Part shown: one piece after another, positions 1 through 6,223 of the stretch
Position numbering within the stretch: the stretch's first letter is position 1
How the letters are laid out: each line of letters opens with the position of its first letter
From: JANNHK01 sp034408875
GTDB taxonomy: Bacteria; Actinomycetota; Acidimicrobiia; IMCC26256; PALSA-610
Length of the DNA: 11,231 nt
Assembly (NCBI GenBank): GCA_034408875.1
Contig: JAWXCJ010000213.1
Location: 1 to 11,231 of the forward strand
Direction: 5' to 3'
Position numbers and translations under genes: made by a program
The notes under the pieces: generated by a model
Database searches by the model: none
What the model was told of the DNA's origin: nothing
What the model saw: only the letters and a program-made list of their open reading frames with translations

Positions 1-1
1 C

Positions 2-214
2 CTCGGTTCACTGGACCGGGCGCTCGTCGCCGTGGCGCTGTGTCACTTCACCGAGGAGTATCGCCAGGAAGTGTGGAACGCGCTCCCGACGGGAACGCGA
101 GCTGCGACCCGCAGCATGCTGCCGCAGGTCCCCTCGATCACGCAGAGCCGCACCAAGCGGTACGCGCAGGAGTTGGCGAAGCGAGCCGGGTTGACGACGC
201 GGATTACCCAGTAG
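2..214 (+). CDS. C-terminal part of an unidentified protein, possibly FliG-C-like helical domain (partial)
   Basis: The reading frame is open from the left edge, so the start lies outside the window. About 70 residues are visible, ending in TAG at 212-214. They are predicted all-helical: a segment beginning LDRALVAVALCHF, then EEYRQEVWNALPTGTRAATRSM, then a polar helix ending in AQELAKRAGL. The order (aliphatic helix, 'EE-R--V---LP---RA', helix with a regularly spaced polar face) recalls the last helical repeat of the flagellar switch protein FliG. That likeness is from memory and weak, and no flagellar genes are nearby. The stop overlaps the 3' end of ctaA on the other strand by 11 bp, so the two genes are convergent. 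It could equally be an unrelated helical protein. Confidence 0.6.
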   Translation, partial: LGSLDRALVAVALCHFTEEYRQEVWNALPTGTRAATRSMLPQVPSITQSRTKRYAQELAKRAGLTTRITQ

Positions 215-1148
215 CGATCGCCGCTGCGGGGTGGGCGGTGTCGGTATCCGACCGCGCGTCGACGACCGTCGTGTCCACGGGTGCGGTCAGGACGAACTGC
301 AACCACTGCACGGTGCCGAACACGACGACGGCACCGACGACGTGGATCGCGACGAGCACTTCGGGTACCGCGTTGAAGTACTGCACGTAGCCGAGTATCC
401 CTTGCGCCGTCATGGCGCCGAGCGCGGCCGATGTCGTCAGCAGCACCGGCCGCGGCGCGCGTTCGCGCACGACCAGGAAGACCAGTGCGAGGACGAGGAT
501 CACGAGCGCGTCGACTGATACCGAGTGCACGCGGGCGACGTCGCTGATCTGCCACTCCAACCGTTTCGCGTCGATGTCGCCGCCGTGCGGACCGGCTGCG
601 GTCACGAGCGTCCCCGCGACGAGGACCCACACGGTGAGTGCGTAGATCGCGCGGGCGAGGCGGCGCACGGCCGGAGACACGACGGGTTCACGCGGGCCCT
701 CGGGTTCGCCGCTTCGGCGGTATGTGTCGAGCGCGACGCCGACCAGCGCGATCGCGAGCAGGAAGTGCCCCATCACGCTGAACCACGCGAGCTCGACCAT
801 CACCGAGACGCCGCCGACAACCGCGTTGGCGAAGAACAGCGCCAGCATCAGCCAGGCTCGGACGATGAGGTCGGTGCGACGAGGTCGTCGCCGGTACGCG
901 CAGAACAACGCGGCGGCGAGCGGAACACCGATGAGTCCCGAGAAGATGCGGTTCAGCTGCTCGATCGCCGATTCGCTCGTTTCGAGGCTGACGAAGTTGT
1001 CGGCATTGCAGTTCGGCCAGTCGGCACACCCGAGCCCCGAATCGGTCAGTCGAACCGCGGCGCCGCTCGCGATGATGACGACGAGCAGCACCACGTTGAC
1101 CAGGGTCAGGCGCCGGAACGCGCGCGGTGAGATGACCGGAATGCGCAC
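204..1148 (-). CDS. ctaA: Heme A synthase (COX15/CtaA family)
   Basis: This 314-residue integral membrane protein should oxidise the C8 methyl of heme O to the formyl of heme A for aa3-type cytochrome oxidase. About eight hydrophobic segments are visible. The family signature GAAVRLTDSGLGCADWPNC (29-47) gives the extracytoplasmic Cys41/Cys47 pair. ExxNR (Glu63, Asn66, Arg67) follows in TM2, then GH (His128), the loop TAAGPHGGD (183-191), RVHS (His208) and AIHVVGA (His269). Asn66 stands where Bacillus CtaA has a heme-ligand His, a variant I believe is common in actinobacteria. The start is GTG: an in-frame TAG lies just upstream (1158-1160) and no other start is available. TAGACT ends 6 nt before the GTG, suggesting a leaderless mRNA. 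It diverges from the CapA-like gene and converges with the leftmost gene. Confidence 0.95.
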   Translation of the reverse strand: MRIPVISPRAFRRLTLVNVVLLVVIIASGAAVRLTDSGLGCADWPNCNADNFVSLETSESAIEQLNRIFSGLIGVPLAAALFCAYRRRPRRTDLIVRAWLMLALFFANAVVGGVSVMVELAWFSVMGHFLLAIALVGVALDTYRRSGEPEGPREPVVSPAVRRLARAIYALTVWVLVAGTLVTAAGPHGGDIDAKRLEWQISDVARVHSVSVDALVILVLALVFLVVRERAPRPVLLTTSAALGAMTAQGILGYVQYFNAVPEVLVAIHVVGAVVVFGTVQWLQFVLTAPVDTTVVDARSDTDTAHPAAAIATG

Positions 1149-1154
1149 CGGGCC

Positions 1155-1160
1155 AGTCTA
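1155..1160 (-). promoter_or_regulatory. Putative -10 element of ctaA (leaderless)
   Basis: On the minus strand TAGACT matches the actinobacterial -10 pattern TANNNT and is followed by 6 nt and the GTG start. Transcription would begin at or next to the start codon. No convincing -35 is visible. The -10 shares the 64-bp divergent spacer with the CapA-like gene. Confidence 0.55.
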
Positions 1161-1198
1161 CGAACCGGGCCCGACGGCCGACTGATCGCTTCCGTCAG

Positions 1199-1204
1199 TA
1201 CGCT
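1199..1204 (+). promoter_or_regulatory. Putative -10 element of the CapA-like gene (leaderless)
   Basis: TACGCT lies 8 nt before the ATG at 1213. There is no Shine-Dalgarno in the short gap (GCGCCGCG), so a leaderless transcript is the simplest reading. It is back to back with the ctaA -10 about 40 bp away. Confidence 0.45.
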
Positions 1205-1212
1205 GCGCCGCG

Positions 1213-2319
1213 ATGTGGACCCGTCGGAGCCTGGCTGCGGGCGCCGTGCTCCTGGCCCTCGTTGCCGGCGCGTGCAGTGGCGACGACGACGCGGCCTCCT
1301 CCGACACCACGGCGCCGGCCCCGACAACGACCGTCGTCCCGACCACCACGACGGTCCCGCCGACGACGACCACGACGCGCGGGCCGCGTGGGAGCGGCGA
1401 GGCGGTGACGATCGCGTTCGGTGGCGACACCCACTTCGAAGGTGTCGTCGGCCAGAAGCTCGGAAACGACCCGACGGGCATGTTCGCCGCGATCGCGCCC
1501 GCGCTCTCGGCCGCCGACCTGACGATGCTGAATCTCGAGACCGCGATTACCGAACGCGGAATCCCGGAGCCCAAGACCTACACGTTCCGCACCCCTGTGA
1601 GCGCGCTGCCCGCGCTCGCGGGGGCAGGTGTCGACGTCGTGAGCATGGCGAACAACCACGGCATGGATTTCGGTGCCGAGGGGCTCGAAGACTCGCTCGT
1701 CGCCAAGGAGACGAGCGGCTTCCCCATCGTCGGGATCGGCCGCACCGCCGCCGACGCGTACGCGCCGTACCGCGTCGACATCAAGGGCCAACGCACCGCG
1801 ATCATCGGCGCGACCCAGGTGCTCGACGCCTCCCTCGAGTCGCGCTGGACCGCGACCGACACGCAGGCCGGGCTCGCGTCCGCCAAGCACGTCGAGCGGC
1901 TCGTTGCCGCGGTGGTCGAAGCGCGCCCGACCAGCGACACCGTGATCGTGTTCCTGCACTGGGGCATCGAGGAACAGACCTGCCCGAGCGGCGCCCAAAC
2001 GGATCTGGCCCGGCGACTCGCCGACGCGGGCGCCGATGTGATCGTCGGCGGCCACGCCCACCGGCGCCAGGGCGCAGGCCGGCTCGGCAACGCGTTCGTG
2101 GCGTACGGACTCGGGAACTTCATCTGGTACTCGCCCGGCGGTCCCGGCGCCCAGACCGGAATCCTGACGGTGACCGTGACCGGACGCGAGATCGACAGCT
2201 ACACATGGCAGCCCGCTGTCATCCGCGATGGCATCCCCGGCCTGCTCGACGGTCAGGCCGCGACCGACGCGCTCGCGGAGTGGGAAGGGCTCCGCGGTTG
2301 CACCGGGTTGACACCCTGA
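1213..2319 (+). CDS. CapA-family (PGA_cap) metallophosphatase-fold lipoprotein
   Basis: The 368-residue protein begins with a lipoprotein signal peptide: WTRR, a hydrophobic stretch, then LVAGAC with Cys21 as the likely lipidated residue. A Thr/Pro linker (about 32-55) follows, so it should be anchored outside the membrane. The rest is a CapA/PGA_cap domain of the calcineurin-like metallophosphatase fold: GGDTHFEG (Asp72), NLE (107-109), SMANNHGMDFG (Asn148/His149), FLHWGIE (His249), GGHAHRRQ (His281/His283) and YGLGNFIW (298-305). These are the usual metal and active-site blocks. Cys257 and Cys363 could form a disulfide. Family members act in poly-gamma-glutamate or capsule synthesis, but many stand-alone ones have no known substrate. 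No capB or capC is nearby, so a capsule role is not supported here. Confidence 0.9.
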   Translation: MWTRRSLAAGAVLLALVAGACSGDDDAASSDTTAPAPTTTVVPTTTTVPPTTTTTRGPRGSGEAVTIAFGGDTHFEGVVGQKLGNDPTGMFAAIAPALSAADLTMLNLETAITERGIPEPKTYTFRTPVSALPALAGAGVDVVSMANNHGMDFGAEGLEDSLVAKETSGFPIVGIGRTAADAYAPYRVDIKGQRTAIIGATQVLDASLESRWTATDTQAGLASAKHVERLVAAVVEARPTSDTVIVFLHWGIEEQTCPSGAQTDLARRLADAGADVIVGGHAHRRQGAGRLGNAFVAYGLGNFIWYSPGGPGAQTGILTVTVTGREIDSYTWQPAVIRDGIPGLLDGQAATDALAEWEGLRGCTGLTP

Positions 2320-2370
2320 CTTAACTCCCAGGGCGTGGGCCAGGCGCAAGCCGTAGCCGCGGACCGGAAA

Positions 2371-2398
2371 GTTCAACTGAACGCTCCAAGAGATGGAG
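2371..2398. promoter_or_regulatory. Two short inverted repeats upstream of the alpha/beta hydrolase
   Basis: The 98-bp gap 2320-2417 holds GTTCA-AC-TGAAC (2371-2382) followed immediately by CTCCA-AGAGA-TGGAG (2384-2398), just before the GGAGG ribosome-binding site (2403-2407). The arms are only 5 bp. They might be an operator or a weak hairpin affecting initiation, or chance. The gap suggests the hydrolase has its own promoter, but no clear -10 is seen. Confidence 0.25.
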
Positions 2399-2417
2399 TG
2401 GCGGAGGCTGTAGCCGC

Positions 2418-3326
2418 ATGAGTTTGCCCACCTACGACGAGTTCGGGCTGTTCCAGGAGAACGCGCAGGAGTTCGGCCTCCCGTGGACCGGTCCGCCGCA
2501 GGTGCGGCGGACGGCGGTCGACGTCGGCGGCGGCCAGGAGATCAGCGCGCTCGTGTGGGGCGACGCACCCGCCCGGCTGGTGCTGATCCACGGCGGCGCG
2601 CAGAACGCCCACACTTGGGACACGGTCGCGCTTGCGCTCGACCTCCCGCTCGTCGCGCTCGACCTGCCCGGCCACGGGCATTCGTCGCACCGCGACGACC
2701 ACGCGTACTGGCCGCACGAGAACGCGGTCGCGGTCGAGGCCGCCATCCGCGACCTGGCACCCGACGCCGAACTCGTCGTCGGAATGTCGCTCGGCGGCCT
2801 CACGTCGATCGCGCTGGCCGACCGCGCACCCGACATCGTGCGACAGCTCGCGCTCGTCGACGTCACGCCCGGCGTGAACCGCGAGAAGTCGACCGCGATC
2901 GCGAACTTCATCGACGGTCCCGAGTTCTTCGAGAGCTTCGACGAGATCCTCGAACGAACCGTGTTGTTCAACCCGACGCGTACGGGTTCGTCGTTGCGGC
3001 GCGGCATCCTGCACAACGCGATCGAACTGCCCGACGGCAAGTGGCGGTGGCGGTACGACCTCCCGCGCCGCGGGAGCGGCGACGGCGAGAATGGTGCGAT
3101 GCTGCCCGGCCTCGACGACCTGTGGGACGCGGTCGGCCGGCTCAAGATGCCGTGCACGCTCTACCGAGGCAGCTTGTCGCCGGTCGTCGACGATGAAGAC
3201 GTCGCCGAGCTCCGGCAGCGCAACCCGGCCGCCGATGTCGTCGTCGTCGAGGACGCGGGGCACAGCATCCAGGGCGACAAACCGGTGGAGCTGGCTGAGC
3301 TATTCCGCGCTCTGCTCGACGGGTAG
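2418..3326 (+). CDS. Alpha/beta-fold hydrolase (serine nucleophile)
   Basis: The 302-residue cytoplasmic protein has a complete alpha/beta hydrolase layout. The oxyanion-side loop is LIHGG (57-60), followed by LDLPGHGHS (81-89). The nucleophile elbow GMSLGG carries Ser124, the acid is probably Asp258 or Asp259 (SPVVDDED), and the base is His282 (AGHSIQ). A cap region lies roughly between 150 and 225. The N-terminal 35 residues (PTYDEFGLFQENAQEFGLPW) look like a short lid not typical of the core fold. The start ATG has GGAGG 10 nt upstream. The substrate cannot be told from sequence; esterase or C-C bond hydrolase are both possible. Its 3' end overlaps the rhodanese gene on the opposite strand by 27 bp, so the pair is convergent rather than an operon. 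Confidence 0.88.
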   Translation: MSLPTYDEFGLFQENAQEFGLPWTGPPQVRRTAVDVGGGQEISALVWGDAPARLVLIHGGAQNAHTWDTVALALDLPLVALDLPGHGHSSHRDDHAYWPHENAVAVEAAIRDLAPDAELVVGMSLGGLTSIALADRAPDIVRQLALVDVTPGVNREKSTAIANFIDGPEFFESFDEILERTVLFNPTRTGSSLRRGILHNAIELPDGKWRWRYDLPRRGSGDGENGAMLPGLDDLWDAVGRLKMPCTLYRGSLSPVVDDEDVAELRQRNPAADVVVVEDAGHSIQGDKPVELAELFRALLDG

Positions 3327-3686
3327 TCCGGCGGCGCGCCACGCCTGGAACCCGCCGTCGACGTCGGTCGCGCGGTGCAACCCGAGGTCGAGGAGCCGGG
3401 CCGCGGCCAGGCTGGAGCAGTAGCCCTCGTCGCACAGCAGCACGATGTCGACGTCGTGGTCGCGTGCCTGCTCGATGCGGTCCGGGCTGTTCGGGTCGAG
3501 CCGCCATTCGAGGTGGTTGAGCGAAAGAATGAGCGCTCCGGGAACGGAGCCGTCGGCGGCGCGCTGGTCGATCAGGCGCAGGTCGACGAGCAGCGCACCG
3601 GCGCGCCGGCGGGCGGCCGCCGCGGTCGGGCTCACGCGCACGAGTCGCGCCCGGGCCAACGCGAGCAGCTCGTCGACGGTCGCCAC
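3300..3686 (-). CDS. Single-domain rhodanese-like sulfurtransferase
   Basis: The 128-residue protein matches one rhodanese domain: LLVDLR (32-37) as the entry strand and motif, GSVPGALILSLNHLEWRL (46-63), active loop LLCDEGYCSS with catalytic Cys85, and the C-terminal DVDGGFQAWRAAGLPV (108-123). Such proteins carry a persulfide on the cysteine for sulfur transfer. Cys90 in the same loop is unusual and could form a disulfide with Cys85. I chose GTG at 3686 because it is the last usable start before the domain and TACCAT lies 7 nt upstream. The open frame continues far upstream, but that part is antisense to two + strand genes and looks spurious. The 3' end overlaps the alpha/beta hydrolase by 27 bp, and it diverges from the 224-aa gene by 45 bp. 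Confidence 0.85.
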   Translation of the reverse strand: MATVDELLALARARLVRVSPTAAAARRRAGALLVDLRLIDQRAADGSVPGALILSLNHLEWRLDPNSPDRIEQARDHDVDIVLLCDEGYCSSLAAARLLDLGLHRATDVDGGFQAWRAAGLPVEQSAE

Positions 3687-3693
3687 GGTCGGG

Positions 3694-3699
3694 ATGGTA
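3694..3699 (-). promoter_or_regulatory. Putative -10 element of the rhodanese gene (leaderless)
   Basis: Minus-strand TACCAT is followed by 7 nt and then GTG. No Shine-Dalgarno lies between, which supports both the leaderless reading and the choice of the 3686 start. Confidence 0.45.
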
Positions 3700-3731
3700 A
3701 CGGTGCACCCGCGCGTGGGAGCCTGGCACCC

Positions 3732-4406
3732 ATGCTCGTCGAACTCCCCCCGACCTACGAGTCGACTCGGACCGCGCTCCACGCCGCGGCGGAGCACGTG
3801 CTCGCCTCCGCCCGCTACCAGGCGGAGGGCCGGATCGGGCTGCGCCCTACGCGGGGCGGTATCGGCACGCCGGCGTTCGGCGACCGTGAAGTGCTGCGGG
3901 TCGAGATCGACCAACTCGTACACGAACGTGCGGGCGCGGTCCGTCGGGCGCCGCTCACGACGCTCGGTGCTGCGGCCGCGTTCGCGGGCGTCCCGCTCGG
4001 CGCGCCTCCCGTGTACACGCCCCTGACGCCGGGTGACCCCGACCTGCCGCTCACCGTCGACGGCGCCGCGGCCCGGATCCTCGCCGAGTGGTACGCGATG
4101 GGTGCCGCGGTCCTCGGCGATCTTGTCGCCGAATATCCCGATGCGGCCGAACTCACGCTTTGGCCCGAGCATCTCGACCTCGCCACGTCGTTCGCGGCTG
4201 CCAACTACGGCGCCTCCCCGGGCGACGATGCAATCGCCGAGCCCTACCTCTACGCCGGCCCGTGGGACGAGGCCCGCCGCACGGGCCGGTTCGCCCGCCG
4301 CCAATGGGGTGACGCCGTCACCTATTCCGAACTCGGGGCGGGGCCCGACCCCGCGGCGGCCGCCGCCACCTTCTTCCGAACGGCCGCGGCGGAACTGGCG
4401 CCCTGA
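3732..4406 (+). CDS. Conserved-looking actinobacterial protein of unknown function
   Basis: I cannot assign a function to this 224-residue, soluble-looking protein (no signal peptide or membrane segment). The N-terminal third is helical (TRTALHAAAEHVLASARY), followed by a GRIGLRPT-GGIGTP segment that may be a strand pair. A distinctive block follows: LWPEHLDLA (143-151), AANYGASPGD (156-165) and EPYLYAGPWDEARRTGRF (170-187). Blocks of this type (WPEH-D, NYGxSPGD, PYLYxGPW) recur, as I remember, in uncharacterised actinobacterial proteins; the conserved His/Asp/Glu could bind a metal or a ligand. The start ATG has GGGAG at 3717-3721. An in-frame extension upstream is open but antisense to the rhodanese. 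Only 16 nt separate it from the HD-domain gene. Confidence 0.8.
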   Translation: MLVELPPTYESTRTALHAAAEHVLASARYQAEGRIGLRPTRGGIGTPAFGDREVLRVEIDQLVHERAGAVRRAPLTTLGAAAAFAGVPLGAPPVYTPLTPGDPDLPLTVDGAAARILAEWYAMGAAVLGDLVAEYPDAAELTLWPEHLDLATSFAAANYGASPGDDAIAEPYLYAGPWDEARRTGRFARRQWGDAVTYSELGAGPDPAAAAATFFRTAAAELAP

Positions 4407-4410
4407 GCGC

Positions 4411-4416
4411 GATACT
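4411..4416 (+). promoter_or_regulatory. Possible -10 element of the HD-domain gene (leaderless)
   Basis: GATACT, a near match to TATAAT-type -10 boxes, sits 6 nt before the ATG at 4423 and only 5 nt after the stop of the preceding gene. The HD gene may therefore have its own start of transcription as well as read-through. Confidence 0.4.
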
Positions 4417-4422
4417 TGGGGC

Positions 4423-4977
4423 ATGGCGCAGACCTTCACCCGTATGGACACCTCGACTGCCGAGCAGTGGGCGGTGATCGGCCGCGCGACGGCCGAGAGC
4501 CAGCCCCGGGTCGCGGAACGCACGCTCGAGTTGCTCCGCTCACTCGCGGAGATCACCGACGGGTTCGCTGTCGACCAGCTCACGCACTGCCTACAGACGG
4601 CGACACTCGCCGAACGCGCCGGCGCCGACGACGAACTGATCTTTGCAAGCCTCCTGCACGACATCGGCAAGGCTGTCAGCGTGCCGAACCACCCCGAGAT
4701 CGCGGCTGCGATCATCAAGCCGTACGTGCGCTCCGACGTGTACGACGCCATCCGCGTGCATCAGGACTTCCAGGGCCGGCACTACTACGCGCACTTCGGC
4801 GGCGACCCGAACGCGCGCGAGCCGTATCGCGGCGAGCCGTGGTTCGACCTCGCCGCGCAGTTCGCCGACGAATGGGACCAGATCGCGTTCGACCCCGACT
4901 ACGACACACTGCCCCTCGAGCACTTCGAGCCGCTCGTGCGCTCGATCATGAAGTCGGGCCGGATCGTCTCCGCGTAG
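4423..4977 (+). CDS. HD-domain protein resembling PhnZ/MIOX-type diiron oxygenases
   Basis: The 184-residue protein carries an HD domain with a six-ligand pattern: His55 in LTHCLQTATLAERAGADDELI, His79/Asp80 in LLHDIGK, His90 in NHPEIAA, His113 in RVHQDFQGRHYYAHFGG, and probably Asp152 in DEWDQIAFDPD. The 'HxLQTAxLAExAGADDxLIxASLLHDIG' run closely recalls the PhnZ (phosphonate-degradation HD oxygenase) and inositol oxygenase group, where the six ligands hold a mixed-valence diiron centre. The segment GFAVDQLTH lacks the Glu I expect in PhnZ (GEAVxQLEH), and no phn genes are present, so the substrate probably differs; a plain phosphohydrolase is also possible. ATG 4423 fits the -10-like box; a second ATG at 4444 is less likely. 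It is probably co-expressed with the 224-aa gene. Confidence 0.85.
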   Translation: MAQTFTRMDTSTAEQWAVIGRATAESQPRVAERTLELLRSLAEITDGFAVDQLTHCLQTATLAERAGADDELIFASLLHDIGKAVSVPNHPEIAAAIIKPYVRSDVYDAIRVHQDFQGRHYYAHFGGDPNAREPYRGEPWFDLAAQFADEWDQIAFDPDYDTLPLEHFEPLVRSIMKSGRIVSA

Positions 4978-4981
4978 CCCG

Positions 4982-5281
4982 CTAGCGTCGGGCCCGGCGC
5001 GAATGCGCCTTGGGTTCGGGCCGCGGTTCCATCTCCTGCATCTCGCGGTAGCGAGTTGCGGCCTTCATCGTCCGCATCTGGAGCGGACGCTGGTCGACGG
5101 GCAGGCCCTCGCGCGGGAACACGACCGGTTCGGCCGTGACCGTGTGCGGTGGGTGGTTCGGCGGTTGGTTCCCCGCGGGTCGCGCCGAAGTCGGTCGCTG
5201 GCCCGCTTGCGGGTCGGCCGCGGCGACACTGACGCCGCTCAACCCCTTCGATCCGATTGGCTGCACGCCGGCAACCTGCAT
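4982..5281 (-). CDS. Small proline-rich hypothetical protein (99 aa)
   Basis: Function unknown. I accept this gene because a strong AAAGGAG lies 4 nt before the ATG at 5281 and most third codon positions are G or C. The frame is open further upstream but without start support. The N-terminal half is low-complexity and probably disordered (QRPTSARPAGNQPPNHPPHT, about 28-47). A more ordered strand-like patch follows (EPVVFPREGLPVDQRPLQM, 51-69), then a basic, Met-rich helix (MKAATRYREMQEME) and an Arg-rich tail. There is no signal peptide, membrane segment or cysteine. It converges with the HD gene (4-nt gap) and diverges from the SDR operon across a 150-bp spacer. Confidence 0.6.
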   Translation of the reverse strand: MQVAGVQPIGSKGLSGVSVAAADPQAGQRPTSARPAGNQPPNHPPHTVTAEPVVFPREGLPVDQRPLQMRTMKAATRYREMQEMEPRPEPKAHSRRARR

Positions 5282-5285
5282 GGCA

Positions 5286-5292
5286 CTCCTTT
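5286..5292 (-). promoter_or_regulatory. Ribosome-binding site of the 99-aa protein
   Basis: Minus-strand AAAGGAG, 4 nt (TGCC) before the ATG. It is the strongest Shine-Dalgarno I see in the window and decides the start. The rest of 5293-5431 is divergent upstream DNA in which I find no clear -10/-35 pair. Confidence 0.6.
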
Positions 5293-5420
5293 GTGCCCCA
5301 CCCTGGTAGATCAACGGCCCCGGGTGCGCGGTACTTGAATGCCGGGCCGTGGGTGTGCCTGGTTCGACGGGACCGGGAGCCGGGTGGCACCCTGCGCGCG
5401 GGCCCACACGGGTGAAGTAC

Positions 5421-5427
5421 GGGGGAG
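5421..5427 (+). promoter_or_regulatory. Ribosome-binding site of the first SDR gene
   Basis: GGGGGAG lies 4 nt before GTG 5432. It supports that start over an in-frame ATG at 5339, which would add 31 residues of non-SDR, Cys/Gly-rich sequence. Confidence 0.55.
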
Positions 5428-5431
5428 AACG

Positions 5432-6223
5432 GTGCAACTCGACGGAAAAGTGGCAATCGTCTCAGGGGTCGGCCCGGGCTTGGGTCGGGCCAATGCCGTG
5501 GCCCTGGCCCGCCAAGGAGCGACGGTCGTGCTGGCCGCCCGCAACGAGGACAACCTCCGTGAGGTCGCGTCCGAGATCAAGGCCGCCGGGGGCCGGGCGT
5601 TGTCGGTGCCGACGAACATCGTCGACGCCGAACACGTCGAGCGGCTGGTCTCGACCACGGTCGACGCGTTCGGGCGCATCGACGTGCTCGTCAACAACGC
5701 GTTCCGCATGGACCGCTTCCAACCGTTCGAGTCCGTCGACCTCGCGTACTGGCGCAAGATCTACGAGGTGAACGTGTGGGGCACGCTCACACTGACCCAG
5801 GCGTGTGTCCCGCAGCTGAAGAAGGCCGCGGCCGACGGCGGCGACGCGTCGATCGTGTTCATTCTCTCGATGTCGATGCGCAAGATCCGGCCGCTCGAAG
5901 GCGCGTACTCGTCGTCGAAGGCGGCGCTGCACACCGCGATGCAGACGCTGGCGCTCGAACTCGGGCCCGTACGCGTGCGTGTCAATGCGGTCGCGCCCGG
6001 GTGGATCGACGGACCGAACGTCGCCGTGTTCGTCGACATGGAGTCGCAAGCCCGGGGCATGACGCCCGAAGCGGTACGCACCGAAATCGAGGAGCGCATC
6101 CCGTTGCGACGTATCCCGCCTACGGACGAGATCGCGAACGCGGTGGTGTTCTTCGCGTCGCCGTGGTCGAGCGTCATCACCGGCCAGACCCTCGACGTCA
6201 ACGGCGGCGAGTACTTTGGGTGA
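5432..6223 (+). CDS. SDR-family NAD(P)-dependent oxidoreductase
   Basis: The 263-residue protein is a classical short-chain dehydrogenase/reductase. Its blocks are the cofactor glycine motif SGVGPGLG (11-18, a variant of TGxxxGxG), NNA (88-90), VNVWG with Asn114, the Ser in ILSMSM (146 or 148), and catalytic Tyr159/Lys163 in YSSSK. The tail ANAVVFFASPWSSVITGQTLDVNGGEYFG is the usual C-terminal substrate/dimer region. Arg37 after the second strand (LAAR) suggests a preference for NADP. The substrate is unknown; a hydroxyacyl or 3-oxoacyl type compound would fit the family. GTG at 5432 is chosen from GGGGGAG 4 nt upstream and because the SDR fold normally starts within about 8 residues of the N terminus. 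It overlaps the next SDR gene by 8 bp, so they are coupled. Confidence 0.92.
   Translation: MQLDGKVAIVSGVGPGLGRANAVALARQGATVVLAARNEDNLREVASEIKAAGGRALSVPTNIVDAEHVERLVSTTVDAFGRIDVLVNNAFRMDRFQPFESVDLAYWRKIYEVNVWGTLTLTQACVPQLKKAAADGGDASIVFILSMSMRKIRPLEGAYSSSKAALHTAMQTLALELGPVRVRVNAVAPGWIDGPNVAVFVDMESQARGMTPEAVRTEIEERIPLRRIPPTDEIANAVVFFASPWSSVITGQTLDVNGGEYFG

Noticed and set aside
1309..1377. Repetitive ACGACC/ACC-rich tract as a tandem repeat or CRISPR-like element
   Set aside because: It is the codon pattern of the Thr/Pro linker of the lipoprotein.
2327..2339. CCCA-GGGCG-TGGG after the CapA-like gene as a terminator
   Set aside because: Only a 4-bp stem with no T-run.
3687..4751. N-terminal extension of the rhodanese frame far upstream
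   Set aside because: The extension is antisense to the 224-aa and HD genes and is low-complexity Arg/Gly; GTG 3686 with TACCAT upstream is the natural start.
4977..5009. Short hairpins GCCCG...CGGGC (4977-4993) and GGCGC-GAAT-GCGCC (4996-5009) at the convergent HD/99-aa gene ends
   Set aside because: Stems of 5 bp without a T-run are frequent by chance in DNA this GC-rich; too weak to call a terminator.
5003..5338. A 111-codon + strand frame opposite the 99-aa protein
   Set aside because: No ribosome-binding site and basic low-complexity product; the opposite strand has a strong Shine-Dalgarno.
5339..5431. 31-residue N-terminal extension of the first SDR from ATG 5339
   Set aside because: The sequence is not SDR-like, and GTG 5432 has GGGGGAG in place and the normal short distance to the glycine motif.
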